Notes under the pieces: generated by a model
Seen by the model: only the letters and a program-made list of their open reading frames with translations
What the model was told of the DNA's origin: nothing
The model's database searches: none
DNA from: Planctomycetota bacterium
GTDB taxonomy: Bacteria > Planctomycetota > UBA1135 > GCA-002686595
DNA length: 57,019 nt
Reading direction: 5' to 3'
Assembly: GCA_002683825.1 (NCBI GenBank)
Contig: NYUD01000080.1
Coordinates: forward strand, 1 to 57,019
Shown: positions 1-8,754 of the stretch, one piece after another
How positions within the stretch are numbered: the first letter of the stretch is position 1
Layout: every line of letters starts with the position of its first letter
Translations under genes and position numbers: made by a program

Positions 1-1234
1 CCCGCACGCCGGCGATCGGCTCGCCCGCAGCGTCCACGACGCGACCGCTAACCGTGGGTCCGACCTCGAGTTCAAAATCCTCTGCGTTCGCTCCGGTGCC
101 CTCGGGTACGTACACGGTGGGACCGACACAGGCCGCATGACCCGCTGCGATCCCGACGACGTCGATCTCCCCGGGCGGAACGTCGTCCAGTGAGTAGTTG
201 CCCTCCGAATCCGTGACCGTTCGTGTCGCCAAGAGGACGCCGGGCGCGAAGGGAATATAGCGCAGCCCGTGGGGCACCGCCGCCACGTGTGCACCGGCCA
301 CGGGGGCGTTGACGTGCTCGGGGTCACCGACCGATACGACACGCCCCGTGACCCTCCCCCCCTTGCGGGTCTGTAGTACGACCTCGGAGTCCTCACCCGC
401 CCTCACCGCAACATCGAGAACGAACGAGAGCGCGAAGCCCCGCCCCTCGGCATAGATGTCGTAGGCCAACCCCGGAGGCACGCCGGGAATGACAAAGCTC
501 CCATCCTCCTCCGACTCTGTCTGGAGAAAGCAAAGACTGCCGGTCCGGACGCTGTCCAGGATCGTGGTGATGCTCGGCAAGAGCGTCACTTCGGCTCCGG
601 GGGCCGGCCGGCCGTCGGGCCGCAGGACCACGCCGACCACCCGTCCGCCGGAACGCACGAACACATCGACCGGACCTCCATCGCCCGAGGAACTCACGCG
701 GACCCGGGCGTAGGTGTCAGGCACATGCCGTGCCCCACGCGCCTGCACGTACCAGGTTCCCGCGTGAACGCCTTCGAAGCGAAACGATCCCAGGATATCG
801 CTTCCCGTCGTGGCCAAGGCCTCGCCGGTACCGACGTATTCGCGCACCTCTCCGACCAGGCTCGCTAACTCGCCGATGAAGGGCGCGCCGGCAGGCGGAA
901 CCGCAAAGAGCTCTACGCGCATTCCCTCCAGGACCGCGCCGCTCTCGCGATCCAGCACGCGCCCCTCAACCCACCCCGACCCAGGTACGCGAACCCCGGC
1001 GGCGATGGAAATACCTCCGGGCACGGCGAGGGAGGTGTCGGGGATATCGTCGCGCCGCTCACCACCGACCTGCAGCGTGGTTCTCTCCGTCAGAGGTTCG
1101 AGCGGCAAAGGCGCCACCAAGGCGAGTTCGACCGGCTCGCCCGTCCCATCGCTCCTGACGAAAAACCACAATCCGAGAACGAGGCCCAGCAGAAGGACCC
1201 CGAGGGCCGGAGGCAAGAGATCGCGCTTTGACAT
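1..1234 (-). CDS. Membrane-anchored carboxypeptidase-regulatory-like repeat protein (3' end cut off)
   Basis: The reading frame is open from ATG at 1234 to the window edge, so only the first 411 residues are visible. The start reads MSKRDLLPPALGVLLLGLVLGLW, with one hydrophobic segment at about residues 8-25, then a long extracytoplasmic part. That part contains repeats of the form 'G-R-V-x-D/G-x-G-x-P/x-A-G-A-x-V' followed by 'T-D-x-x-G-x-(F/Y)-x-(I/L)-x-x-V/P-P-G', for example GRVVGVVLRPDGRPAPGAEV and TVTDSEGNYSLDDVPPGE. This is the signature of carboxypeptidase-regulatory-like (CarboxypepD_reg/SdrD B-like) beta-sandwich domains; about four are seen. Such domains usually decorate surface or periplasmic proteins; no enzyme is visible in this part. 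The gene diverges from the lipoprotein at 1513. The coding call is firm; the function is unknown. Confidence 0.85.
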   Translation of the reverse strand, partial: MSKRDLLPPALGVLLLGLVLGLWFFVRSDGTGEPVELALVAPLPLEPLTERTTLQVGGERRDDIPDTSLAVPGGISIAAGVRVPGSGWVEGRVLDRESGAVLEGMRVELFAVPPAGAPFIGELASLVGEVREYVGTGEALATTGSDILGSFRFEGVHAGTWYVQARGARHVPDTYARVRVSSSGDGGPVDVFVRSGGRVVGVVLRPDGRPAPGAEVTLLPSITTILDSVRTGSLCFLQTESEEDGSFVIPGVPPGLAYDIYAEGRGFALSFVLDVAVRAGEDSEVVLQTRKGGRVTGRVVSVGDPEHVNAPVAGAHVAAVPHGLRYIPFAPGVLLATRTVTDSEGNYSLDDVPPGEIDVVGIAAGHAACVGPTVYVPEGTGANAEDFELEVGPTVSGRVVDAAGEPIAGVR

Positions 1235-1512
1235 ACTTGGCTTTCGGGGACTCCACGGAACCGTCGGGCTGCTCTAAGCACCGTGAATACTCCTGAAGGC
1301 CCAAATGTTTCACGAAAAACTCGCTCGTGAGGCCAGACAAACGGGGGGGATCTCCAGCTCACCCTGTCCAGAGGCCGTTACGAGACCCACCTGGGCGCAC
1401 CGGCCGGGAGGGGATCGTGTCGAGCGGAGAATTCGGCTCCAGAGCGATCTCCTCCCGGCGCGTCTTCCTGTCCCGATCTTGCGGCACCTCCGCGCCGATC
1501 TAGAATCCCCCC
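1235..1512. promoter_or_regulatory. Divergent intergenic region with a long imperfect palindrome
   Basis: This 278-base gap separates two divergent start codons and must hold both promoters, though no clear -35/-10 pair stands out. Its main feature is an inverted repeat of 14 bases (1403-1416 against 1446-1459) with one G.T mismatch, able to form a stem around a 29-base loop that itself contains a GGAG/CTCC mini-stem. There is no T-run after either arm, so it does not look like a simple intrinsic terminator. It may be a leader hairpin or operator for the gene at 1513. Confidence 0.5.
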
Positions 1513-2037
1513 ATGCAGGGTCCGGCCCTTCGTCTCCTCGCTCCCCTCACGTGGCTCGTCGCAGGACTCCACGCAGGCTGCACGGGAATGCCCGCCGTGG
1601 ACTACGACTTCGATCCCGACACGGACTTCACCAGGTGGCACGAGTACGCCTGGGCCCCCTCGCAAGCCCCCCGGCTCGAAGGGGCTCGCATCGACGACCG
1701 GGCTCTCGACGATCGAATCAAACGGGCGACGGATGCAATCCTGGCCTCCAGGGGTTTCTCCAATGTGGAACTCGCCGAGGCCGACTTCCTCGTGGCGTAC
1801 TCGGTTCGACTCGAGGACCGCACGCTCCACTTCGATGCTCTGCCGCGAAGATTGGGAGACGGTCCTCAGGACTTCGAGTACAAGGTGGGAACGCTATCCA
1901 TCCTGATAGCCGATCCGAACGGCGAGCGAATGCTCTGGAGAGGCTCGCTACAATCGGAAGTCGATACGCAAAGCCCGGGGAAACGCGTCGAGCGTGCGGT
2001 AGCGCGCATACTCGAGCCATTCCCACCGGGGCACTGA
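1513..2037 (+). CDS. DUF4136-type lipoprotein
   Basis: A 174-residue protein. The first 26 residues form a signal sequence ending in a lipobox-like A-G-C-T at about residues 21-24. The mature part begins with YDFDPDTDFTRWHEYAWAPS, matching the 'D-x-x-x-D-F-x-x-(Y/W)-x-T/Y-Y-A-W' opening of DUF4136 proteins, and continues with 'ID-RALDDRIKRATDAILASRGF' and 'ADFLVAYSVRLEDRT', also as in that family. DUF4136 proteins are small envelope lipoproteins of unknown role. The stop lies 27 bases before the stop of the convergent gene at 2064. Family membership is recognised from sequence pattern only. Confidence 0.8.
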   Translation: MQGPALRLLAPLTWLVAGLHAGCTGMPAVDYDFDPDTDFTRWHEYAWAPSQAPRLEGARIDDRALDDRIKRATDAILASRGFSNVELAEADFLVAYSVRLEDRTLHFDALPRRLGDGPQDFEYKVGTLSILIADPNGERMLWRGSLQSEVDTQSPGKRVERAVARILEPFPPGH

Positions 2038-2063
2038 ATCCGCGGCCCCCAAACGGCGGTCTC

Positions 2064-3266
2064 TCAGCGTCCGCGAACCCATCCGAAGCCCCAGTCGGAA
2101 TCGGCCGCAGCGTTCTCGATGCGGGCGCGAGCCGAGAGCAGCCGCTGATCCGTCGGTGCGACGGCGACGGCCGCGTTCGCAGCTTTGAGCGCCTCGTTGT
2201 AGGACGTCTGGACCATGTAGCTGCTCACGAGGTTGAGCGACGTCGTGACGTAAAGCTCGATGGCCTGGGCGTCGAGTTCATCCGCTCTCTCGACGACGAC
2301 GCGGTCGTCCTTGTTCTTCTTCTCGATACCGGCGAGCTTCTTGCGCCCGCGCACGAGACGCGAGATGGCGTTGCGATAGGAGTTGATCGAACGAGATTGG
2401 CTCTTGCTGGTGAGCCCCTTGTGGTTGCTGTCTGCAGCGTAATCGAGGTCGGAGACCGCGGACGCAAAAAGCTTTTCGAGTTGTTTGTCCCGCGCGGGGA
2501 CGGAACGCGTGCGCTCCTGGGTGTGGATCCGATCGAGCATGGCGGCCGCTTCGACGGCGGCCCTCTCGTCCGGGAACTCGTTGAGCACCGCCGTCAGGTG
2601 CTTCTCGGCATCCTTGACCTTCTTCTTTCGCATGTCCTCGCGCGCCTCGGCGAGCACAGCCTGGGAAGCCTCCTCGCGCAATCCGGCGAGGGCGGTCTCG
2701 ATGCGCGGCCTGAGCGCCGGATCGACCTTGAGAGCCTCCTTGTAGTGGCGGTTGGCGTGGGCCCAGAAACCGGCCTCACGAGCCAGGTCTCCGAGCTTCA
2801 TGAGCCCGAGTCCGTCGGTGCGAGGGGTGCGCCCCTTCTCGAGACGGTAGATCGAACGGGGGGCGAGCTCTTCGTAACGAAGATCGCGTTCCCCCGACGT
2901 GGTGCGGAGCTTGAGCACCAGGCCGTTGTCGGCGATGAGCGTCCCGCTCACCTTCTTCCCGTTCGCCAGGTAAAGCATCTGGGACTGCCCCATCAGTCGC
3001 GTAGAGGACGACCCGCCGTCACTGACGAGCTGTCCCTGCACCCCGAGGGCGGCGAGGCCACCGCAAGCACAGGCAGGGTTTTGCGGATTGCCCAGGCCGG
3101 ATAGGCAGCGCGAGTGGTAACAACCCACCAGCGCGGTCTGCGAGTCGCCACAGGTACAGCCGGGATCGTCTGCGCCGGAGGTCACTCCTCCCGACTCACA
3201 ACCGGTGGAAAAGACCAGAAAACTGAGAACACCAAGGATCGGGGGAAGGCTGGCGAGAACTTTCAT
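2064..3266 (-). CDS. Lipoprotein with Cys-rich head and helical tetratricopeptide-like body
   Basis: I chose ATG 3266 because it gives a proper lipoprotein signal, MKVLASLPPILGVLSFLVFS followed by T-G-C; the ATG at 3326 would add a Pro/Arg-rich head. The mature protein (400 residues in all) begins with a Cys-rich stretch of about 35 residues holding eight cysteines (CTCGD, GCYHSRC, ACACGG). It then has a short beta segment (LYLANGKKVSGTLIADNGLV) and a long helical region with TPR-like units such as LAREAGFWAHANRHYKEALKV and SYNEALKAANAAVAVAPTD. Scaffolding or protein-protein interaction in the envelope is likely. The Cys-rich head could bind metal or form disulfides. I do not recognise a named family. 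Confidence 0.8.
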   Translation of the reverse strand: MKVLASLPPILGVLSFLVFSTGCESGGVTSGADDPGCTCGDSQTALVGCYHSRCLSGLGNPQNPACACGGLAALGVQGQLVSDGGSSSTRLMGQSQMLYLANGKKVSGTLIADNGLVLKLRTTSGERDLRYEELAPRSIYRLEKGRTPRTDGLGLMKLGDLAREAGFWAHANRHYKEALKVDPALRPRIETALAGLREEASQAVLAEAREDMRKKKVKDAEKHLTAVLNEFPDERAAVEAAAMLDRIHTQERTRSVPARDKQLEKLFASAVSDLDYAADSNHKGLTSKSQSRSINSYRNAISRLVRGRKKLAGIEKKNKDDRVVVERADELDAQAIELYVTTSLNLVSSYMVQTSYNEALKAANAAVAVAPTDQRLLSARARIENAAADSDWGFGWVRGR

Positions 3267-3551
3267 CGCCGCCAAGCCTATCCCCTTGCCCCGCCCGGCT
3301 GCACCCCGCTTCGCTGAATCCAGCACGAATCGTCCCCCGGCCGAGGGGAGGGAGCTTCACACCTTTGCAGCGCATCTCGCTCCCCCTCTTTTTTCGGCCC
3401 CGTCAGACCCCTGCGAGTCTCTCCCCATCTGCGATCACGCAGGAGCGGGCCGAGGCCCGTAGCCGGTCCGCGGCGTGGACGTTGATGGGAACAAGTGACG
3501 CCGGGGCGACGAGCGGGAACAAGAGCTACAGGCCGGCGCAAGGCGTGCGAT
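3267..3551. other. Intergenic gap, 285 bases
   Basis: The gap lies between two minus-strand genes and should contain the promoter of the lipoprotein starting at 3266. I see a short perfect inverted repeat CGGGCC-GA-GGCCCG at 3446-3459 and a CTC-rich/T6 stretch near 3385-3400, but no open frame with a credible start and no convincing promoter boxes. Confidence 0.4.
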
Positions 3552-4334
3552 TCAGTACTCGGTGACGGAGACGAAGAGCTCGACCCCCTGTATGTCAACG
3601 TCACCGAGACCGTTGCTCAGATCCACTTCGGAATCGGTCCAGCGCGCTCCGAAGCCGATGAAGGTCCCGGCCCGAACGCGGACCTCGGCGCCGACTCGAG
3701 CGTAGTAGCCCACTCCGAAACCGCTGCCGCTCTCGCTGGGAACGGTGTTGGACGGGTCGCTTTGGCCGTACTGGGCGAACTGAATCAATGGGCCGGCGCC
3801 CGCGAAGGCTCGTATCCGCTCACCCAGGAGGGAGCTGATGAAGGGGCCGCCGTAGATATCGACGACGAGAAAATCCAGGTCGATCGCTATCAAAGCTCCC
3901 CCGCCCCCGATGATGAAGGCCCCCGCATTGGCACGGGCACCGAATGCGATCAGGGCTTCTAGACCGAGATCGATACGCTCACCCCCCAGAACCCATTGAC
4001 CGCCGCCGCCGACCACCGGCCACTTGTCGAGGTCGTTGCCGGCCCCCGGGAACGACGAACCGCCGGAGCGCACGAACTCGTCCAGAAAGTTCACTGCGAC
4101 GTAGCCCTGCCGATAGAGCTGGATCCGGGGAGGGCCGAGGTCGAGGTCCTCGAGATTCGCAGACTGCCGCCGCATCGCATGGGGAGAGGGGCCCGGAGAG
4201 TCCCCTCGAGGCGTGGCGCTCGGATGCGCGTGTTCCAGGCTCACGACGAGTTCCGGGACAGGAACAACAAGGGAGCCCGGGGCGGAACAGGCTGCGACCA
4301 GGGCCGGAAATGCGAGGCAGTCGATTCGTCTCAT
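3552..4334 (-). CDS. Putative outer-membrane beta-barrel-like protein with secretion signal
   Basis: A 260-residue protein from ATG 4334. This start gives MRRIDCLAFPALVAACSAPG, a short lipoprotein-type signal, and its ATG overlaps the stop of the 104-residue gene upstream by four bases (ATGA), suggesting translational coupling. The mature region has alternating hydrophobic strands rich in Gly and aromatics: QLYRQGYVAVNFLDEF, LDLGLEALIAFGARANAGAF, FGVGYYARVGAEVRVRAGTF and a final strand VELFVSVTEY. This matches small outer-membrane barrels or porin-like proteins. The C-terminal tyrosine fits barrel proteins, which often end in an aromatic residue. A lipobox plus barrel is unusual, so the signal could instead be Sec type I. 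Function unknown. Confidence 0.7.
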   Translation of the reverse strand: MRRIDCLAFPALVAACSAPGSLVVPVPELVVSLEHAHPSATPRGDSPGPSPHAMRRQSANLEDLDLGPPRIQLYRQGYVAVNFLDEFVRSGGSSFPGAGNDLDKWPVVGGGGQWVLGGERIDLGLEALIAFGARANAGAFIIGGGGALIAIDLDFLVVDIYGGPFISSLLGERIRAFAGAGPLIQFAQYGQSDPSNTVPSESGSGFGVGYYARVGAEVRVRAGTFIGFGARWTDSEVDLSNGLGDVDIQGVELFVSVTEY

Positions 4335-4645
4335 GGGGTGGCGGATCGTCGGGCTTCCCCGCGGCGCCGGGAACCCTCGGGGAAGTACCGGGCGCCCCCC
4401 TTGCGAGCCTCTTCCGCTTCCAGTTCGCCGTCGGCCCCGTCCGCGCGACCGAGAACGCAGGCGATCGACCCGTTCATAGGGACACGAGCTTCCGCGATTC
4501 TCAAGCGATCGATGGCGAGCGCGACTTCCTCGGCCTCCATGGCCACAGCACCGACAAATAGGTCTCCTTCCAGGCCCACGGTCGCGAGAATCGTTCCTCG
4601 CGGCATCTTCGATGGCGCTATGCTCCGCATCGTTTGCTTCATCAC
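4331..4645 (-). CDS. Small hypothetical protein coupled to the gene at 3552-4334
   Basis: A 104-residue protein with a Met-rich start (MMKQTMRSIAPSKMPRGTIL), a central hydrophobic/acidic part (LFVGAVAMEAEEVALAIDRL) and a basic, Arg/Gly-rich tail. I recognise no family. Evidence that it is real is the four-base ATGA overlap with the next gene and its position directly behind a divergent promoter region shared with the protease gene at 4718. The GC-rich, low-complexity tail leaves doubt. Confidence 0.5.
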   Translation of the reverse strand: MMKQTMRSIAPSKMPRGTILATVGLEGDLFVGAVAMEAEEVALAIDRLRIAEARVPMNGSIACVLGRADGADGELEAEEARKGGARYFPEGSRRRGEARRSATP

Positions 4646-4717
4646 AAGCGGCGGATTCTAATCGTTTTCGCGCCGGCCGGATCCGACCCCCTCGGTTATT
4701 ACCCCTCCAAACGGACG

Positions 4718-5761
4718 ATGCTGAATCTAGCGCTATCGATTCTGGCTCCCGCCCTGACGCTGCTCTGCGGTTGCGCCACCCTCCAAGCGCATCACGGCGA
4801 CGACACACTCGTCGACGTCTACCAGCGCGTTCGCGCGAGCGTCGTGACCCTGCACACCGTCTCCCGTACGGGTAAGATCAGCGAAGAGGGCCTGCCCACA
4901 AGTCAAGGCGGCGTCGGATCGGGCGTGCTCATCGACAACGACGGACGCATCCTGACCGCAGCTCACGTCGTCCAACTTGCCGACAGCGTCGTCGTCGAGT
5001 TCTCCGATGGCGCGCGCCGCGAGGCCGAGATCCTCGGAACCGACCCCCACGCGGACGTCGGCTTGATTCAGATCACCGAAACGCTTCCCGCAACCGCGCA
5101 ACCCGCTGCACTCGGAGACTCCGACGGGGTCCGCGTCGGGGAGAGCGTTTTTGTCGTGGGCGCCCCCCTGGGTGTCACGCACACGCTGACCACGGGAATC
5201 ATCAGTGCCCGACGCACCTCTCCCCTGCCCTTCGGGACCTTGCACGTGCTCCAGCACTTCCAGACCGACGCGCCCATCAACCCGGGCAACTCGGGGGGCC
5301 CGATGTTCGACATGCAGGGAGTGGTGATCGGCGTGGTCAGCCACATCATCTCGCGCACCGGCGGCTCTCAGGGGTTGGGGTTCGCCGTCACGTCGAACTT
5401 CTGCCGCGCTTCGTTGCTGGAACGGGAGCCCGTCTGGAGCGGGATCGACGGCGTGCTCCTGGCAGGCGACGCTGCGCGCCTCTTCCAGATCCCTGGCGGA
5501 AAGGCGGGCTTTCTCGTCGAACACGTCGCGGCGGGCTCACTCGGGGAAGCGGTCGGCCTGCGTGGCGGGAAGGTGCCTGCAATGATCCACGAGGAGAAGA
5601 TCCTGCTCGGTGGAGACATCATCCTCGATATCGGCGGCGTCCTCATCGACGATCCGCTGCGGGACCAGAAGATCAGAGCCTTGAAGAAGGCCGGCGGCCG
5701 GATTCCGATCGCCGTGCTACGCGGCGGCGAGCGGATGGTCCTGCACCTGGCGCCGAAGTGA
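4718..5761 (+). CDS. HtrA/DegP-like trypsin-type serine protease lipoprotein with C-terminal PDZ-like domain
   Basis: A 347-residue envelope protease. ATG 4718 gives the lipoprotein signal MLNLALSILAPALTLLCGCA (lipobox near residue 17); an in-frame ATG at 4634 is less likely. The S1C protease domain shows the full triad: His83 in TAAHVV, Asp113 in HADVGLI and Ser192 in GNSGGP. After about residue 255 a PDZ-like module follows (AGFLVEHVAAGSLGEAVGLRGG ... LGGDIILDIGGVLIDD). HtrA proteins degrade or refold damaged envelope proteins, and the PDZ domain binds substrate tails. The length fits a single-PDZ DegS/HtrA form. The stop is followed 32 bases later by the lipoprotein at 5794, probably co-transcribed. 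Confidence 0.92.
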   Translation: MLNLALSILAPALTLLCGCATLQAHHGDDTLVDVYQRVRASVVTLHTVSRTGKISEEGLPTSQGGVGSGVLIDNDGRILTAAHVVQLADSVVVEFSDGARREAEILGTDPHADVGLIQITETLPATAQPAALGDSDGVRVGESVFVVGAPLGVTHTLTTGIISARRTSPLPFGTLHVLQHFQTDAPINPGNSGGPMFDMQGVVIGVVSHIISRTGGSQGLGFAVTSNFCRASLLEREPVWSGIDGVLLAGDAARLFQIPGGKAGFLVEHVAAGSLGEAVGLRGGKVPAMIHEEKILLGGDIILDIGGVLIDDPLRDQKIRALKKAGGRIPIAVLRGGERMVLHLAPK

Positions 5762-5793
5762 TCCGTTCGCCCCGTTGCGGGTATGATGTGCCC

Positions 5794-6252
5794 ATGAGCC
5801 GTTTCCTCGTTCTGTTCCTCGCCGTTCTCTCCTGGAGCGCCTGCCAGTCCCCCTCCGTCCAGAACGTAGCCATGCCCGACCTGGAGGCCGTCGTCGAGGA
5901 TCCCTCGCTGGCCCGTATCTACTTCCTACGCCGGCCCCAGTTCTACGGGAGGGCCCGCATGTTGAGGACGTATGAGAACAACCAGCTCAGGGGCCGCATC
6001 GCCCAGGGGCACTACCTCTGCTGGGAGACGAGCCCGGGACGAAAGCTCATCTCGGCGGTCTACGAGCGACGCGTTCTGGACGGCGGCGACGTCGAGGGCG
6101 TCCTCGGGCTGGAGTGCGAGGCGGGCAAGGTCTACTACTGCGCCGTCGAAGAGGTCGCGAAAAATCAAGGAGCTCCCCGGTTAGAGGCCCTGAGCGCAAG
6201 TGAGGGACAGGCCATGCTTCCCGAGCAGAAGCCCGCCAACGTGGATCGATGA
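5794..6252 (+). CDS. DUF2846-like lipoprotein
   Basis: A 152-residue protein; ATG 5794 gives MSRFLVLFLAVLSWSACQSP, a clean lipoprotein signal with Cys17. The mature region has LARIYFLRRPQFYGRARML, then YENNQLRGRIAQGHYLCWE, TSPGRKLISAVYE and AGKVYYCAVEE. This order of 'A-R-I-Y-F-x-R', a glycine-led 'G-x-(Y/F)' turn and a 'P-G-x-x-x-I' turn resembles the DUF2846 family of small envelope lipoproteins. It sits 32 bases behind the protease gene and may share its transcript. Function is not known for the family. Confidence 0.75.
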   Translation: MSRFLVLFLAVLSWSACQSPSVQNVAMPDLEAVVEDPSLARIYFLRRPQFYGRARMLRTYENNQLRGRIAQGHYLCWETSPGRKLISAVYERRVLDGGDVEGVLGLECEAGKVYYCAVEEVAKNQGAPRLEALSASEGQAMLPEQKPANVDR

Positions 6253-6373
6253 AGGGAGTCCTGACGATCTTCCCCGGTGCCCGGGCGGACAGCTCGGGCG
6301 GCGGTTCAACGGGGCACGGTCTACGGCTTCTTGTGACCCTGATCTTTCCAACCTGAGTGGACGCTAGCCCACC

Positions 6374-8665
6374 GTGCTTCCCCCACGCGAGGACTTCTTG
6401 GCTCGCCCCTCCTGTTCACGCACGCTCGCCTCGCTTGCGTTCTTGAGTTGTGCCGGCTGTAGCGTTGAGGGGCCGGTGGACGGATCCACCGCCAGAACGA
6501 CCTACGTAGACAGCGCCGTCTGCGCGGAGTGTCACGAGACGGAGGCCGACGCCTGGCGCGGCTCCCATCACGACCTCGCCATGCAGCCGGCGGACGCTTC
6601 GACGGTGCTCGGTGACTTTGACGACACAAGCTTTGAAGTGCACGGTCTCACGACGAGGTTCTTCCAGAAGGGCGACGGCTACTGGGTCAACACCGAAGGC
6701 CCCGACGGCGAGCTGCACGACTACCCTATCTCCTACACCTTCGGCGTGGAGCCGCTGCAGCAGTATCTCGTCGAGTTTCCCGGCGGACGCCTGCAATGCC
6801 TGACCGTCGCCTGGGACACCGATGCCGAGCGTTGGTTCACGCTGTATCCGGGCCAACGCTTTCCTCCGGACGACGCGCTGCACTGGACCGGGCGCTACCA
6901 GAACTGGAACCTGATGTGCGCCGACTGCCACTCGACGCATCTGGCAAAGAACTACGACGCCGCGAGCGACAGCTACGACACGACCTGGCACGAGCTCAAT
7001 GTCACTTGCCAGGCATGTCACGGGCCCGGTGGGGAGCACGTCGCGCGAGCCCGTTCCTCCGGCAAAGGCTGGGCGCCGGAAGCCGACGAGAGCGGTCTCG
7101 TGGTCACCTTGCAACGTGACGATCCCGGGCCCCAGCTGGAAGCCTGCGCGCCTTGCCACTCCCGCCGGCGCAAGCTGACGAAGTCCGCCTACGCCGCGCG
7201 CGGCTACCACGACGACTACGCGATCGAAGCCGTGCGCGCACCGCTCTACCACGCCGATGGACAGATGCTGGAGGAGGTCTACGTACTGGGCTCCTTCCTG
7301 CAGAGCCGGATGCACCAGCGGGGCGTGGCCTGTTCCGACTGCCACGATCCCCACAGCCTCGAACTCTGGTTGCCGGGGGACGCGGTGTGTCTGCAATGCC
7401 ATTCCGTGGATGCACCGCTCGAGCGCTTTCCGACCCTCACGCAAAAGAGCTATGCCTCCCCTGAACACCACCACCACGAAAAGGAATCCGAGGGGGCGCG
7501 CTGCCGGAATTGCCACATGCCAAAGCGAACGTACATGCGGATCGACGAGCGCTACGACCACAGCCTTCCCATCCCCCGCCCGGACCTGACCGTGCTGATC
7601 GGAACGCCCAACGCCTGCAATGACTGCCACACGGACCGGAGCGCCGAGTGGGCCTCCGCAGCCGTGAAGGAGTGGACCGGCGAAGACCCCGAGCCCCACA
7701 GAGCGGTGATCTTCGCCGCAGCGCGCGCAGCACACCCGCTGGTCGCATCGCCCCTCGCCGGTATCGCACACGATCCCGAGCAGCCTGCGCTTGTGCGCGC
7801 GACGGCGTTGGACCTGCTGAGCGCCTACTCCTCTGGGGAGCAGGTCAAGCTGATGGCCATCGAGGATGGGGAGCCCCTCGTGCGGGCGGCGGCCCTGAAT
7901 CAGCTGGGCAACCTGCCGGCGGAGCTCCTGCTCGAACGCGTGCGCCCGCTCCTGAAGGATCCCGTCCGCCGTGTGCGCATCGCAGCCGTGCGCGCCCTTG
8001 CGGGTGCCCCGGGCACGGCGCTCGAAGCCCAGGGCGACGACGCTTACACCCGCGCCAGGACCGAGCTCCTCGAATCCTATGACGCTGAAGCCGACGCGCC
8101 GTCGGCATCGCTCAATCGCGGCGTGTACCTCGCCCGATGCGGCGACAGCACCGGCGCTGTCGCCGCCTACCGGCGCGCCCTGTTCCTCGACCGGGACTTT
8201 CTCCCGGCAGTCTTCAACCTGGCCAACCTGCTCTCGACCACAGACCGCGCGGCGGAGGCCCGGGAACTCCTGCAGGCGGCCATCGGACGATGCCCCGGGG
8301 AAGGCGAACTGCATTACTCACTCGGTCTCCTGCTCGCCCAGATGGACGACCTCGAAGGCACCGCCGTTGCGCTGCGAACGGCGACGGAACTCCTCTCCAC
8401 GCGCGCCCGAGTCCACTACAACTACGGTCTCGTGTCGCAGCAACTAGGACGCCCCGCCGAGGCCGAGGTCGCCCTGAGCCGGGCCGCGGCGCTCGAGCCG
8501 GAAAATCCGGACTTCGCCTACGCCCTTGCGACCTTCTACCTGGCCGAGGCACGCTTCGATGCCGCGCTCGACTGGGCCCGCAGACTCGCAGCCCTCGTTC
8601 CCGACGCACCCGGCCCCCAAAAGCTCCTCGAGGAAATCGAGCGTCGACGGGCGGCGGGACGCTAG
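6374..8665 (+). CDS. Octahaem c-type cytochrome fused to HEAT and TPR repeats
   Basis: A 763-residue protein starting at GTG 6374 (a TTG at 6401 would give a shorter leader). The head LASLAFLSCAGC is a lipoprotein-type signal. Eight CXXCH haem-binding motifs follow: CAECH, CADCH, CQACH, CAPCH, CSDCH, CLQCH, CRNCH and CNDCH, all within about residues 50-420, arranged as in the cytochrome c554/multihaem family. Next comes a HEAT-like helical region (about 435-560, RRVRIAAVRALAG) and then TPR repeats (about 575-755, AAYRRALFLDRDFLPAVFNLANLL). Many His residues (EHHHHEKES) may act as axial haem ligands. The role is probably periplasmic electron transfer, perhaps reductase-like, with the repeats docking partners. 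No c-type biogenesis gene is nearby. Confidence 0.9.
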   Translation: MLPPREDFLARPSCSRTLASLAFLSCAGCSVEGPVDGSTARTTYVDSAVCAECHETEADAWRGSHHDLAMQPADASTVLGDFDDTSFEVHGLTTRFFQKGDGYWVNTEGPDGELHDYPISYTFGVEPLQQYLVEFPGGRLQCLTVAWDTDAERWFTLYPGQRFPPDDALHWTGRYQNWNLMCADCHSTHLAKNYDAASDSYDTTWHELNVTCQACHGPGGEHVARARSSGKGWAPEADESGLVVTLQRDDPGPQLEACAPCHSRRRKLTKSAYAARGYHDDYAIEAVRAPLYHADGQMLEEVYVLGSFLQSRMHQRGVACSDCHDPHSLELWLPGDAVCLQCHSVDAPLERFPTLTQKSYASPEHHHHEKESEGARCRNCHMPKRTYMRIDERYDHSLPIPRPDLTVLIGTPNACNDCHTDRSAEWASAAVKEWTGEDPEPHRAVIFAAARAAHPLVASPLAGIAHDPEQPALVRATALDLLSAYSSGEQVKLMAIEDGEPLVRAAALNQLGNLPAELLLERVRPLLKDPVRRVRIAAVRALAGAPGTALEAQGDDAYTRARTELLESYDAEADAPSASLNRGVYLARCGDSTGAVAAYRRALFLDRDFLPAVFNLANLLSTTDRAAEARELLQAAIGRCPGEGELHYSLGLLLAQMDDLEGTAVALRTATELLSTRARVHYNYGLVSQQLGRPAEAEVALSRAAALEPENPDFAYALATFYLAEARFDAALDWARRLAALVPDAPGPQKLLEEIERRRAAGR

Positions 8666-8754
8666 AACGCCCGCGGGTCTGGAGTCGGACTCCATGGTAC
8701 TTTGGCGCGACCCCGCGTTGGCGGTTGCACAGAAGCCCACAGGAGACGAACGAG

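Noticed and set aside
1305..3104. Open frame of 599 residues on the plus strand
   Set aside because: It runs antisense through two well-supported genes, is Arg/Gly/Pro-rich without any domain, and lacks a ribosome site; it is a typical GC-rich shadow frame.
8137..8754. In-frame N-terminal extension of the beta-lactamase-VanX gene
   Set aside because: The extension is Arg/Pro-rich shadow sequence over the cytochrome gene. ATG 8755 has a ribosome site and begins a proper lipoprotein signal.
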